DNA of 48,918 nucleotides from an uncultured Clostridia bacterium (GCA_944383415.1 CALWPK010000009.1:1-48918), one strand, 5' to 3'. Positions 31,948-40,940 are shown, counted from the first letter of the stretch. The notes: generated from the letters alone by a model not told the origin. A program made the numbers and translations.

Positions 31948-32293
31948 CAGCTTGGTCAGATGGTCGCAAGTTGAGTGTGATGCTCAATTTGAGGAAAGTC
32001 CGAGCTTCACAGAGCAGGGTGCTTGCTAACGGCAAGTCTAGGCAACTAGAAGGAAAGTGCAACAGAAAATAACCGCTATACCCCTGAGTGGTTAGTAAGG
32101 ATGAAAAGGCGAGGCAAGAGCTCACCGCGAAGTTGGCGACAACTTTGGTCCATGTAAACCCCACCCGAAGCAAGGTTAAAATATTCGTTATGGTTGCTCG
32201 CCAGAATATTAAAAATACCGCTAAATTTATGAAGCAATTCATAAATTAGATTGATGACCGTCAAATACAGAACTCGGCTTATAGACCAAACTG
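31948..32293 (+). ncRNA. rnpB: RNase P RNA
   Basis: The catalytic RNA that cuts tRNA 5' leaders. Conserved blocks in order: GAGGAAAGTCCGAGC, GCAACAGAAAATA, GTAAGGATGAAAAGGCGAGGC AAGAGC in two pieces, AACCCCACCCG-AGCAAG, and near the end AGATTGATGACCGTC, CAGAACTCGGCTTATAG. P1 is formed by CAGCTTGGTC (31948-31957) and GACCAAACTG (32284-32293). Total about 346 nt, a normal size. I do not assign type A or B with certainty. A strong promoter lies upstream and a terminator downstream. Confidence 0.95.
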
Positions 32294-32324
32294 CCACCTA
32301 AATGCTTTCATCCTTTTGGATGGT

Positions 32325-32353
32325 GGAGAATGAAACTCATTCTCCATTTTTTT
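32325..32353 (+). terminator. Terminator of rnpB
   Basis: Perfect 9-bp stem GGAGAATGA/TCATTCTCC with loop AAC and seven T residues. Confidence 0.9.
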
Positions 32354-32820
32354 GCTTATAATCAAAAATGTTTTTAAATATATTGACAAATTCGTCTATT
32401 TTCCGCTAATTTTTTTTATTCTTCAATTTTTAGTTGACATACTTAGTGTGCAAAATTCAAACAGTGATATATTTTTTATGTGAGAGATTGTATTTGATAT
32501 TTCTTAGGTAACAAAAAAATTAAATGAACAAAAGAAACAATTACGAAAAATTATCTAGATTTGAAAATGACTTATTATGGCATTATTTAAATATAGCATT
32601 AATAATTTTTACTTAATTGTTGATGAGATAAAGTCGAATTTTTAGAAGTGGATATTTAGCAATATTGCCTCAAGACCATTTCAGCGCTATTGAATTTTAG
32701 ATTTAAAAGCAAACCTCTGAATTACATAAAATATTTTATTTTAATTCATATATAAATGAAATATAAAGTTTATGTATAGATAAATCTATGGAAATAAAGT
32801 CATCCATTAGATTTTTATAT
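32354..32820. other. Intergenic stretch
   Basis: No gene seen. It is very AT-rich. A hairpin just after the sigK stop (about 32780-32812, CTATGG/CCATTAG type) might end sigK but lacks a T tract on that strand. Confidence 0.5.
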
Positions 32821-33531
32821 TTACGCATTCAAGATATTTCCATATTCGCTAAACTCTTCCTTCAAGATGGACAGTGCCTTGCTTTCAATCCTTGATATAT
32901 AACTTCGACTAATGTTCATAGAGTTAGCCACTTCTTGCTGTGTGCGTTCGACTCCGTCATCCAAACCATATCTCTGAGTGATTACATTGTATTCGCGTTC
33001 ACTCAGTTTTTGACGCATTACATTTTTAATTTCTTTTACTATGACACGTTTTTCTACTATAACATCTGGGTCCTGCTCCGCCTGTTGAGGTATTATGTCC
33101 TTTATGGCCAATTCGCCTCCGTCCTTGTCGTAGCCTATTGTTTCATCTATGCTCATACATACTTTGTGCTTTTTGTTCGCACGCAGGAGCATCAAAATCT
33201 CGTTTTCAATGCACCTACTAGCATAAGTGGATAGAGAAGAACCTTTTTCAAGTTTGTAGGAATCGACCGCTTTCATTAGACCAATTGATCCTACAGAGAT
33301 CAGATCATCAGCCTCCGCTGCGGTGTTGTATTTCTTGGCAACGTGGGCGACCAGACGCATATTGTGATTGATCAATTTTTCTCTTGCTTTTTTGTCTCCA
33401 TTCAGCATTTGTATTATGTACTTTTCTTCATCCGCTTTGCTAAGAGGCTTTGGAAATCCGTTGTATTCATTGACATATCCGTGAAAGAACATTAGTTTTG
33501 ACATAAACTGTCCGATAGTTTCATATACCAT
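32821..33531 (-). CDS. sigK: Sigma-K-like sporulation sigma factor
   Basis: A 236-residue sigma-70 family factor. The N-terminal 20 residues are partly hydrophobic, like the pro-sequence of pro-sigma-K; then GYVNEYNGFPKPLSKADEEKY fits sigma-K closely. Region 2: LINHNMRLVAHVAKKY, DDLISVGSIGLMKAVDSY, LSTYASRCIENEI. Region 4: LSEREYNVITQRYGLD, TQQEVANSMNISRSYISRIE. In spore formers sigma-K drives late mother-cell genes. The gene is intact, with no skin-element interruption. CGGAGTG precedes the ATG and a TATACT box lies at 33545-33550. Sigma-E is the main alternative. Presence hints at a sporulating or formerly sporulating lineage. Confidence 0.82.
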   Translation of the reverse strand: MVYETIGQFMSKLMFFHGYVNEYNGFPKPLSKADEEKYIIQMLNGDKKAREKLINHNMRLVAHVAKKYNTAAEADDLISVGSIGLMKAVDSYKLEKGSSLSTYASRCIENEILMLLRANKKHKVCMSIDETIGYDKDGGELAIKDIIPQQAEQDPDVIVEKRVIVKEIKNVMRQKLSEREYNVITQRYGLDDGVERTQQEVANSMNISRSYISRIESKALSILKEEFSEYGNILNA

Positions 33532-33637
33532 AATTCACTCCGTTAGTATATATGTCGAAATATTTAGAAATTTGTTTGTACCACCTGAAATTTATAGAAA
33601 GTAGATATTATAAATTTTAAGAATATTTTATATTTGT

Positions 33638-33666
33638 TTAACTTATGAATTTTTAATAGATATACT
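33638..33666 (+). promoter_or_regulatory. Leaderless promoter of the lipoprotein gene
   Basis: TTAACT (33638-33643) and TATACT (33661-33666), 17 bp apart; 6 nt then ATG at 33673. Confidence 0.7.
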
Positions 33667-33672
33667 AAAAAT

Positions 33673-34209
33673 ATGAAAATATTGAGTAAAAATAGAAATA
33701 AAATAATTTTGTTTGTTATTTTGATATTGACTATTGCGTTTGTATCTGGATGTTTTGGTAAGATTAAAACCGAAAAATTTGAAACTTCAAGTGGCTATGT
33801 TATTACATTAGATACGTCGTTTTACACCACAACGAATGAAAATTTGTATTGTGAATTGAGCGTAGAGAATATCAATGTATCTATTGATGTGTACATTGAT
33901 GAGTTTATATATTCAACTTGTCCCAATCCTTATGCTATCAGTGCAGATGATTACGCTCTAGACTATGCTTATGATGTATTATCTGACATTTATATAGATA
34001 TTTCACCATATTTTTATGATGATAATGATCAAAATGTAGAAGCATTTGACTTCTTGTATACCGATGGAGTAGATTCCTATTATTGTTATGTGATAGTTCA
34101 TAAGGGTACTGATGCTTTTTGGGTAAGTGAATTCTCCTGTTTGAGTGATTATAGAAATGAAATGTTTGATGATTTTGACAACTGGATTGACAGTATTAGA
34201 ATTCCTTAA
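33673..34209 (+). CDS. small lipoprotein, function unknown
   Basis: A 178-residue protein with a type II signal peptide: basic start KILSKNRNK, hydrophobic core (about 11-24) and lipobox VSGC with Cys27, so it should be lipid-anchored outside the cytoplasmic membrane. The mature part is Asp/Tyr-rich and acidic, probably beta-strands (GYVITLDTSFYTT, VDSYYCYVIVHKG) with four more cysteines. I do not recognise the family. Transcribed alone with a leaderless-type start and its own terminator. Confidence 0.8.
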   Translation: MKILSKNRNKIILFVILILTIAFVSGCFGKIKTEKFETSSGYVITLDTSFYTTTNENLYCELSVENINVSIDVYIDEFIYSTCPNPYAISADDYALDYAYDVLSDIYIDISPYFYDDNDQNVEAFDFLYTDGVDSYYCYVIVHKGTDAFWVSEFSCLSDYRNEMFDDFDNWIDSIRIP

Positions 34210-34268
34210 TATACTAACATTGTTAAATTTAGTTAACGAAACTATCCTGATACAATATCGAAATTTGG

Positions 34269-34306
34269 ACAGAACATCTTTGGAAATTCGAAAGAGTTCT
34301 GTTTTT
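34269..34306 (+). terminator. Terminator of the lipoprotein gene
   Basis: Stem ACAGAAC/GTTCTGT (34269-34275 with 34296-34302), with an inner CTTT/AAAG, then five T residues. The next 190 bases hold nothing but the lepA promoter at the end. Confidence 0.8.
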
Positions 34307-34495
34307 CTAATTATTCGTTTAATTAAAACTAATTTAAGTTTTTATTTGATACAACATTTATATTCTCTAGAAGAAATAGTTCAAATACGCTACAAATAAT
34401 ATCTTAATCAGTACCAAACTTTGCGATTCGTTTTAATAATTTCAAATGTAATTAATTTTTATGGATAATAAATTTTATGCTATTATAAAATATTT

Positions 34496-34524
34496 TTGAC
34501 AACAGGTTCGAATTATAGTATAAT
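34496..34524 (+). promoter_or_regulatory. Leaderless consensus promoter of lepA
   Basis: Perfect TTGACA (34496-34501) and TATAAT (34519-34524), 17 bp apart. Only 7 nt separate the -10 box from the ATG at 34532, so transcription should begin at the start codon. Confidence 0.88.
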
Positions 34525-34531
34525 ATTGTCT

Positions 34532-36331
34532 ATGAATAGACTTGAAAAAATACGCAATTTCTGTATAGTAGCACATATTGATCATGGCAAAAGTACACTG
34601 GCAGATAGACTGATGGAATATACTAATACAGTTGCAAAACGTGACCTTGCTGAACAAATGCTTGATAGTATGGATATAGAGCGTGAACGTGGTATCACTA
34701 TCAAACTCACTCCCGCTTGTATGAAATACAATTACAAAGGCGAAGAGTATACTTTGAATTTGATTGATACACCTGGACACGTAGATTTTTCTTACGAAGT
34801 TAGCCGTTCATTGTTCGCTTGCGAGGGGGCGATATTGGTGGTCGATGCATCTCAAGGGGTGCAGGCTCAGACATTGGCGAATGTTTATCTCGCTCTTGAT
34901 GCCAACTTGGAAATCATCCCTGTAATCAACAAAATAGATCTTCCTAGCGCGGACATAGCGGGTACCAAGAAAGAAATTGAGGATACGATCGGCATTCCGT
35001 GCGATGATGCTTGTGAGATCAGTGCCAAAACTGGACTGAATATTGAATCTGTGCTTGATGCAGTAATAAAGAATGTGCCATCGCCAAAAGGAGATGAAGA
35101 TGCTCCGCTTAAAGCACTGATTTTTGATAGTTATTATGATTCGTATAAAGGTGCTGTCAGTTTGGTACGAATTTTTGACGGAACAGTGAAAGCGGGCGAT
35201 GAGATATTGTTTATGCAAACGAATAAATCTTTCATCGTGACAGAAGTGGGCATTTTCACTCCGAATTCGGTTGAGGTAGATCGGTTGAGAGCGGGAGATG
35301 TTGGCTACATTGCGGCATCAATAAAGAATGTATCTGACACAAAGGTTGGCGATACTATAACGCTGAAGAACAATCCTGTAGACAAACCTCTTGATGGGTA
35401 CAAAGAGGCAACAAGCGTGGTATTTTGTGGAATTTTTCCGCTCGATGGTGATAAGTATCAAGAATTGCAAGACGCACTGGAGAAACTTAAATTGAATGAT
35501 GCTAGTCTACATTTCAGCAAGGAGACGTCAATTGCTTTAGGGCACGGCTTTAGGTGTGGATTTTTGGGGCTTTTGCACATGGAAATTATAACCGAGAGAT
35601 TGGAACGCGAATTTAATCTTGAAATCATTACGACCGCACCAAGTGTAGAGTATAAAGTTTATGACAACAAGGGCAAAGTTTATGACGTCACGAACCCAAG
35701 CGAAATGCCTCCAATGTCGAATATTGCGAAAATGGAAGAGCCAATAGTAAAAATGGAAATAATCACTCCGAAAGATTATCTTGGAGGGATAATGGACCTA
35801 TGCGCGAATAGGCGAGGAGTGTATCACGATATGCAGTATATAGACGCTAATAGAACAAAATTAATTTATACTATGCCGTTGAATGAAATCGTATATGACT
35901 TCTTTGACAAAATAAAATCTATCAGCAAAGGATATGCTAGTATGGATTATGAGTTGGCTGGATATCAAGATAGTCAGTTGGTTAAATTAGATATTTTATT
36001 GAATGGTGAGATTTGTGATGCGCTTTCAATCATTGTCCACAAGGACAAGGCATATCAACGAGGCAGAGCACTTTGTGAACGACTGAAAACTGTCATCCCA
36101 CGTCATTTATTCGAAATTCCTATCCAAGCGGTGATAGGAGGAAAAGTGATTGCACGTGAAACTATTTCAGCAATGCGAAAAGATGTGCTTGCCAAATGTT
36201 ATGGTGGAGATGTTACTAGGAAGAGAAAACTCCTTGAAAAACAGAAAGAGGGTAAAAAACGTATGAGGCGACTGGGGAGTGTAGATCTGCCTAGTGAAGC
36301 ATTCGTTAGCATTTTAAAACTGGATGACTAA
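34532..36331 (+). CDS. lepA: LepA (EF-4), translation GTPase
   Basis: A 599-residue elongation factor 4, the family's normal length. G1 [10 protein letters not shown] at 14-23, switch I RGITIK, G3 DTPGHVDF, G4 NKID, then EF-G-like domains and the LepA-specific C-terminal domain ([22 protein letters not shown] at the end). Family role: binds ribosomes and aids translation under stress or in 30S assembly. The start is set by the promoter: the longer frame beginning at a TTG in the -35 box is rejected. hemW follows 80 bases downstream, the classical Bacillota order lepA-hemW(-hrcA). Confidence 0.96.
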   Translation: MNRLEKIRNFCIVAHIDHGKSTLADRLMEYTNTVAKRDLAEQMLDSMDIERERGITIKLTPACMKYNYKGEEYTLNLIDTPGHVDFSYEVSRSLFACEGAILVVDASQGVQAQTLANVYLALDANLEIIPVINKIDLPSADIAGTKKEIEDTIGIPCDDACEISAKTGLNIESVLDAVIKNVPSPKGDEDAPLKALIFDSYYDSYKGAVSLVRIFDGTVKAGDEILFMQTNKSFIVTEVGIFTPNSVEVDRLRAGDVGYIAASIKNVSDTKVGDTITLKNNPVDKPLDGYKEATSVVFCGIFPLDGDKYQELQDALEKLKLNDASLHFSKETSIALGHGFRCGFLGLLHMEIITERLEREFNLEIITTAPSVEYKVYDNKGKVYDVTNPSEMPPMSNIAKMEEPIVKMEIITPKDYLGGIMDLCANRRGVYHDMQYIDANRTKLIYTMPLNEIVYDFFDKIKSISKGYASMDYELAGYQDSQLVKLDILLNGEICDALSIIVHKDKAYQRGRALCERLKTVIPRHLFEIPIQAVIGGKVIARETISAMRKDVLAKCYGGDVTRKRKLLEKQKEGKKRMRRLGSVDLPSEAFVSILKLDD

Positions 36332-36411
36332 TCAAATTTATTGTTAAAATATTAGGAAAATTTTTGCAGATGAGTTATAATATATATATATATAAGTTTT
36401 AGGGGTGAACA

Positions 36412-37563
36412 ATGTCTGATGAAGAAAATCGTCCATTAGGATTATATATCCATATTCCATTTTGCGATAGAAAATGTGACTATTGCGATTTTGTTTCTTA
36501 TTCTATGGATAGCAAGGCTCAACAACTCTATCTCGAGGCTCTTTTCGCCGAAATTGATATGGTGAGAAGCGAATTTTTTGACAAAACATTTGATTCAATA
36601 TTCATAGGTGGCGGGACTCCTAGCATAGTGTATGAAGGGTTTATTGCTAGTCTTGCTAGGAAGTTATATAGTAGTTTTCACTTTTTGGATAACACTGAAT
36701 TCACTATTGAAGTGAATCCGTCATCTTTTACTAGAGAGAAATTCTTTGAGTATGTACAAGCGGGAGTGAATCGAATTAGTGTTGGCGTGCAATGTTTAGA
36801 TGAAAAACTTTTGCGAGAACACGGACGCATTCAAAGTATGGAGAATATCGAAGAAACATTCAAAATGCTCAATACTAGCCAATTCCCCAATATAAATAGC
36901 GATGTTATGATAGGTCTACCTGGACAGACAGTGGATTCGGTTGTTGACACTATCAATTATTTGCTCAAACAAAATGTGAAACATATTTCCACATATACTC
37001 TTCAAGTTGAACGTCACACAATGCTTTATAGCAAATTGAGGAAGGGTAGACTTTCTCCGATGAAAGATAAGACTATGATTGAAATATACAACCGCATAGA
37101 TAGAATTTTAACAAAAGCAGGTTTTCATCGCTATGAAATATCAAATTATGCCAAGCCAGGATTCGAATGTAAGCACAATTTGAAATATTGGGACGATGGT
37201 GTGTCATACTTGGGTCTTGGTGTAGCAGCACATAGTTATATTGACGGCTATAGATATTACAATACGAAGAGATTAGATACTTATATCGATGATATGAAGG
37301 ATGGCAAAAGTGCGGTTTATAGTCGCGAATACGTGTCTGATGAAGAAAGGAGAGAGGAAAGAATTATGCTTTCACTAAGGACCACAAAAGGTCTTGATCT
37401 CGAAAAATTCAAAAAAGATTTTAATGAAGATCTTTTGCGCACTCATACCGATGTTATAAATAGGTTCATAGATAAAGGTATGGTTGAAGTTAAAGATAAC
37501 TTTTTGCGAATAAAGAATGCATATTTTGCCGTGTCAAACTCAATCATTGTTGAATTGATATAA
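36412..37563 (+). CDS. hemW: HemW, radical SAM heme chaperone
   Basis: A 383-residue radical-SAM protein of the HemN-like family. The cluster motif CDRKCDYC (Cys18, 22, 25) follows IHIPF, as in HemW; GGGTPS (about 66-71), EVNPSSF and the VGVQ segment are conserved SAM-binding parts, and the C-terminal HemN domain ends with a winged helix. The fourth cysteine specific to coproporphyrinogen oxidase HemN is absent from the CxxxCxxC tail (CDF follows instead of CxC), supporting HemW. AGGGGTG lies 7 nt before the ATG. In Bacillota it sits next to lepA and hrcA, as here. Confidence 0.92.
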   Translation: MSDEENRPLGLYIHIPFCDRKCDYCDFVSYSMDSKAQQLYLEALFAEIDMVRSEFFDKTFDSIFIGGGTPSIVYEGFIASLARKLYSSFHFLDNTEFTIEVNPSSFTREKFFEYVQAGVNRISVGVQCLDEKLLREHGRIQSMENIEETFKMLNTSQFPNINSDVMIGLPGQTVDSVVDTINYLLKQNVKHISTYTLQVERHTMLYSKLRKGRLSPMKDKTMIEIYNRIDRILTKAGFHRYEISNYAKPGFECKHNLKYWDDGVSYLGLGVAAHSYIDGYRYYNTKRLDTYIDDMKDGKSAVYSREYVSDEERREERIMLSLRTTKGLDLEKFKKDFNEDLLRTHTDVINRFIDKGMVEVKDNFLRIKNAYFAVSNSIIVELI

Positions 37564-37577
37564 CACATTAATTTTAT

Positions 37578-37605
37578 AAAATCCTCATATTTAGAGGATT
37601 TTTTC
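37578..37605 (+). terminator. Terminator of lepA-hemW
   Basis: Stem AAATCCTC/GAGGATTT with a 7-nt loop and six T residues. Confidence 0.88.
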
Positions 37606-37634
37606 ATAATATTTAATATAAATAAAAAATTTGA

Positions 37635-37662
37635 TTGACAATTAAATTTTCAGTGATATAAT
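37635..37662 (+). promoter_or_regulatory. Promoter of the 37683 gene
   Basis: TTGACA (37635-37640) and TATAAT (37657-37662), 16 bp apart; a short leader with GGGAG. Confidence 0.85.
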
Positions 37663-37682
37663 CAAAGGACGGGAGTAAAACA

Positions 37683-38102
37683 ATGAAAATAAAAGATGGC
37701 ATTCAAGCAGTACAGACTGATATTTTGAAAAAAATTAGAGCAATATTGAGCAAGAGAGAAGATTATGAATCTAGATTGAAAAATGAGTTGGCTTCTGATT
37801 TTTTAGACGCAAAAACTTTAGACGGTTTTATAATAAATTGCATTGTTAAGTACAAAATTCACTATAATGAATTGCCGGATTATTATCAAGACAACGTTTC
37901 TTTTTTGGTGAAAATATGCAAACGTGACATCAAATTCCTAGACGAAATCGCTAGTTCTGGGTATAGTGATAGAGTTTTGCTTTCAGTTTTGAAGACGCTG
38001 AACCTAAACGATAACGATATCAAATCGTTGAACGGCAAAACTAAAAAAATCATCCGTAGCATAATGAAAAACTCAGTCGAATCATCTGAGGTATCAATCT
38101 AG
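37683..38102 (+). CDS. hypothetical helical protein
   Basis: I do not recognise this 139-residue protein. It is fully helical by composition, rich in Lys, Asp, Ile and Leu, with no membrane segment, signal peptide or cysteine cluster. GGGAG lies 7 nt before the ATG. It is expressed alone from a strong consensus promoter and ends at a strong terminator, so it is probably a real and well-expressed gene. It sits between hemW and the heat-shock operon, which normally are neighbours. Confidence 0.78.
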   Translation: MKIKDGIQAVQTDILKKIRAILSKREDYESRLKNELASDFLDAKTLDGFIINCIVKYKIHYNELPDYYQDNVSFLVKICKRDIKFLDEIASSGYSDRVLLSVLKTLNLNDNDIKSLNGKTKKIIRSIMKNSVESSEVSI

Positions 38103-38126
38103 GTTAATTATCAATCTGAGAATGAC

Positions 38127-38154
38127 AAATATAATCCGCTGATTATATTTTTTT
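38127..38154 (+). terminator. Terminator of the 37683 gene
   Basis: Perfect 10-bp stem AAATATAATC/GATTATATTT with loop CGCT and more T residues. Confidence 0.88.
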
Positions 38155-38492
38155 AATTTATTAAAATTTCTAAGCAAAAGATATTGTGTATTTATATTTA
38201 CTTAAATTTATCAATTTTTCTAAATATATATATATATTGGTTATCTAAATTTGTCAGTTTTTATTTAATCAATAAAAAAGACATTATTTTTTTATCATTA
38301 ATATGCGGTTTTCAATTGCCTGCAATTTGTGGTGAATTCATTAACTTGTATATATTTATTTAAAACATTGATTAGCCTTAATATTTATTAAACTAAAATC
38401 GGAACGCTAAATGCCATAATTAAAACAACGCTAAATGCCATAATTAAAACAAAAAAAATTAAAAAAAATTTTAAAAAAGTTGACAAAAATAG
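38155..38492. other. Gene-free AT-rich stretch before hrcA
   Basis: No gene. It includes an alternating TA run near 38224-38236 and a perfect 24-bp tandem duplication at 38403-38450. Confidence 0.6.
38403..38450 (+). repeat. 24-bp perfect tandem duplication
   Basis: AACGCTAAATGCCATAATTA plus AAAC occurs twice in direct succession with no mismatch (38403-38426, 38427-38450), 45 bases upstream of the heat-shock promoter. Confidence 0.9.
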
Positions 38493-38521
38493 TTGACTTT
38501 TGTTAGCAATGTGCATAAAAT
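38493..38521 (+). promoter_or_regulatory. Promoter of the heat-shock operon
   Basis: TTGACT (38493-38498) and TAAAAT (38516-38521), 17 bp apart. The HrcA operator starts 4 bp downstream. Confidence 0.85.
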
Positions 38522-38525
38522 ATAG

Positions 38526-38552
38526 TTAGCAGTCAATAATAAAGAGTGCTAG
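38526..38552 (+). promoter_or_regulatory. CIRCE operator (HrcA binding site)
   Basis: TTAGCAGTC-N9-GAGTGCTAG, matching the CIRCE consensus TTAGCACTC-N9-GAGTGCTAA except for one base in each arm. Its position at the transcription start implies repression of the whole operon by HrcA. Confidence 0.9.
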
Positions 38553-38586
38553 ATATCGGAGGCTGAGATTGTAAATGAGGTAAAAA

Positions 38587-39618
38587 GTGAAAATAGATGA
38601 GAAAAACAAAAGGAAACACGACATAGTGCTCACAGCGGTGGACGACTTCATCAGAACCGCTCAGCCGATCACCAGCGGTGGACTGAATAATCATTTCAAG
38701 GATATCAGTTCGGCGACATTACGCAACGAATTGAACGCGCTTGAAAGTATGGGATATTTTCGACAGTTGCACACATCGGGTGGCAGAGTACCTACGAGTC
38801 TTGCGTACAAAGAGTATGTGAATTCATTGCTAGACAGTGACAAACTAGATTACGATTCGATCAAAAATGTATTATCTAGTTATGAAAACAGGTCAGTTAG
38901 TTTGATTAGCACACTATCAACTTTAGCAAAAAGGCTCAGCAGAGCCACCAATTGTCCTACAGTGTTGGTTCAGCACGGACTTCAAAATCTGACTATTGAA
39001 AATATCCAAATCATACCATTGATTCAAAAGGACGCGTTGCTTCTAGTTGAGACCAATGCAGGAATCATTGATGATAATATCGCGCTTGACCCAAATATTG
39101 ACAAGAGTTCGTGTCAAGAAGCGAGCGACTATCTGACCAAGCATTTCAAAGGACAAACAATAAAATATATGATAGATAATATTAACGATGTTTGTCTGAA
39201 AGCGGGCTCGCAAATCATTCAATTCAAGAATTTGATTGATAGTGTGGCAGACGCTCTCATCAGCGTGATCAAAACAAAATGTGATGTATCGAATGAAAAT
39301 CCTACAAAATTATTGGATGGGCTCAATAAGAACGAAATGGATGATGCCAAAAGCGTATTCGAATTCTTATCGGACGAAGATAATGTCATTGACGTGGTGA
39401 AAAGTGACACAAATGATTTGAATTTTACAATTGGTGATGACAAAGAGCAGTCGAAACTGAAAGGCGGGATGATGATGAGTGCTCCGATTGTGATCAATGG
39501 TGTACCTATTGCCAGTCTTGCATTAGTAGGACCTAAGCGTATAGACTATGCAAATGTGGCAGCAGCACTAAAATTTATCGTAAATCAAATTGATAATGAG
39601 AAAGGAGGTAGCGCGTGA
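38587..39618 (+). CDS. hrcA: HrcA, heat-shock repressor
   Basis: A 343-residue repressor that binds CIRCE and is kept active by GroEL. The N-terminal winged helix shows SSATLRNELNALESMGYFRQLHTSGGRVPTSLAY (in part, about 41-75), the family's most conserved stretch. The C-terminal part ends with MMMSAPIVINGVPIASLALVGPKRIDYA, also standard. The GTG start at 38587 follows GAGGT by about 6 nt. It shares 4 bases (GTGA) with grpE. It is the first gene of the operon and probably represses its own synthesis through the CIRCE at 38526. Confidence 0.95.
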   Translation: MKIDEKNKRKHDIVLTAVDDFIRTAQPITSGGLNNHFKDISSATLRNELNALESMGYFRQLHTSGGRVPTSLAYKEYVNSLLDSDKLDYDSIKNVLSSYENRSVSLISTLSTLAKRLSRATNCPTVLVQHGLQNLTIENIQIIPLIQKDALLLVETNAGIIDDNIALDPNIDKSSCQEASDYLTKHFKGQTIKYMIDNINDVCLKAGSQIIQFKNLIDSVADALISVIKTKCDVSNENPTKLLDGLNKNEMDDAKSVFEFLSDEDNVIDVVKSDTNDLNFTIGDDKEQSKLKGGMMMSAPIVINGVPIASLALVGPKRIDYANVAAALKFIVNQIDNEKGGSA

Positions 39619-40292
39619 GAAAGCGAAATAGACAAAATGACTCATTTGATGATGATAGAGTTTATGAAGAACCTGATGAAGTTTTTGATCAAGACTCTGT
39701 TTTAGAAGACGAAGATATTGAGCCGAACGAGAAAATCTCTGAGAACAAAAAAGATTGCGGTTGTGAAGGGCATTGCGATTGTGGTGAAAATTGTGATTGT
39801 GAAAAAGATAGCGACAACGAAATGGAATGCAAATGTTCGAAGGAAAATGACGGTGATGGCAAATGTAAATGTCAAAATCAGGCTGAACAAAAGAATTATT
39901 TTGATGATTTATTACGTTTGCAGGCAGAATTCGACAACTATCGAAAGCGTATGCAAACTGCATTGTCAGATGCTAGACAGGATGGCTTTATTGATGCGAT
40001 TGAGCAATTCATTCCAGCATTGGACAGTTTCAAAATGGCGACAAATATGATCACAGACAAAAATACACTTATGGGCATCAAATTCATCGAAAAAGGAATT
40101 TTGGATACCCTCAATAAAATGGGAGTTGAAGAGATTGATGCTACAGGCAAGTTCAATCCAGAATTGCATCAAGCAATTGATACAGATGATAGTGCGGATG
40201 TCGAGTCTGGCACGATCACGAAAGTGGCATATCGTGGATTCATCTATAAAGGCAAAGTGATTCGTCACGCTCAGGTGGTGGTCAAAAAATAA
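39615..40292 (+). CDS. grpE: GrpE with an unusual cysteine-rich N-terminus
   Basis: A 225-residue nucleotide-exchange factor for DnaK. The normal GrpE part begins near residue 93: LLRLQAEFDNYRKRMQ (about 99-114), the long coiled coil, then FNPELHQAID (about 176-185) and the beta domain ending GFIYKGKVIRHAQVVV. The first 92 residues are acidic, as often in GrpE, but carry ten cysteines at 48, 50, 54, 56, 60, 62, 72, 74, 84 and 86, arranged as five CxC pairs, like a metallothionein. That is not a normal GrpE feature and suggests metal binding or redox sensing (inference). The GTG start follows AAAGGAGG and overlaps hrcA. Confidence 0.93.
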   Translation: MRKRNRQNDSFDDDRVYEEPDEVFDQDSVLEDEDIEPNEKISENKKDCGCEGHCDCGENCDCEKDSDNEMECKCSKENDGDGKCKCQNQAEQKNYFDDLLRLQAEFDNYRKRMQTALSDARQDGFIDAIEQFIPALDSFKMATNMITDKNTLMGIKFIEKGILDTLNKMGVEEIDATGKFNPELHQAIDTDDSADVESGTITKVAYRGFIYKGKVIRHAQVVVKK

Positions 40293-40912
40293 TGAACGTT
40301 CATACATTGAAGGTCAAATGGAAAGAAGGTGAGTTGAATCAAAATACCTATGTCGTAGAACAAGAAGATGGCTGTATTTTGATTGACGCAGGAGTATCGA
40401 TTGAAGAGATAAGAAAGATTACAAACAAACCTATTTTAGCAGTGTTGTTGACGCACGGTCATTTTGATCGTATAGATTATATCGAAGAATATGACGAATT
40501 GAAAATTCCAATTTATGCATCAATATATACGAAAAAATATATGCTTGATCCTAACTTAAATGTTAGCAAAATGATTAAATCCAGAGTTTATCGAGTTGGT
40601 AAAATCAATGAATTAAAGGACAACGAAACTATTAAGATAGGCAAAATGGAAGTAAAATGTCTCTACACACCAGGACATTCGCGGGACAGTGTGTGCTATC
40701 TGATGGGAGATAAATTGTTTAGCGGAGATACGTTATTTTCAGTTTCAATTGGTCGAACAGATTTTATTGATTCTAACAATGACGAAATGATAAAAAGTTT
40801 ATCTAGACTAGACAATTTAGATTACAAAGAATTGTATTCTGGGCACGGCAGGGTGAGCAACAAAGCAGAACAAAATCAAAATATAAAACAATGGCTCAAC
40901 ATTTTAAAATAA
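40292..40912 (+). CDS. metallo-beta-lactamase-fold hydrolase, altered metal site
   Basis: A 206-residue glyoxalase II-like protein. Residues 55-60 read HGHFDR where the family has HxHxDH, so one ligand of the second metal site is Arg60 instead of His. His129 (TPGHS), Asp146 (SGDTLF) and His185 (YSGHG) are present. It probably still binds one metal; thioester hydrolysis as in YqgX/GloB is the family's usual activity, but the change makes the reaction uncertain. The ATG overlaps the last base of the grpE stop, so it is translationally coupled inside the heat-shock operon. Confidence 0.85.
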   Translation: MNVHTLKVKWKEGELNQNTYVVEQEDGCILIDAGVSIEEIRKITNKPILAVLLTHGHFDRIDYIEEYDELKIPIYASIYTKKYMLDPNLNVSKMIKSRVYRVGKINELKDNETIKIGKMEVKCLYTPGHSRDSVCYLMGDKLFSGDTLFSVSIGRTDFIDSNNDEMIKSLSRLDNLDYKELYSGHGRVSNKAEQNQNIKQWLNILK

Positions 40913-40940
40913 ATATTACTTATAAAAAAGGAGATAAATT

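Noticed and set aside
34496-34531. TTG start extending LepA by 12 residues
   Set aside because: It is the -35 box of a consensus promoter; LepA begins with [10 protein letters not shown]-like residues.
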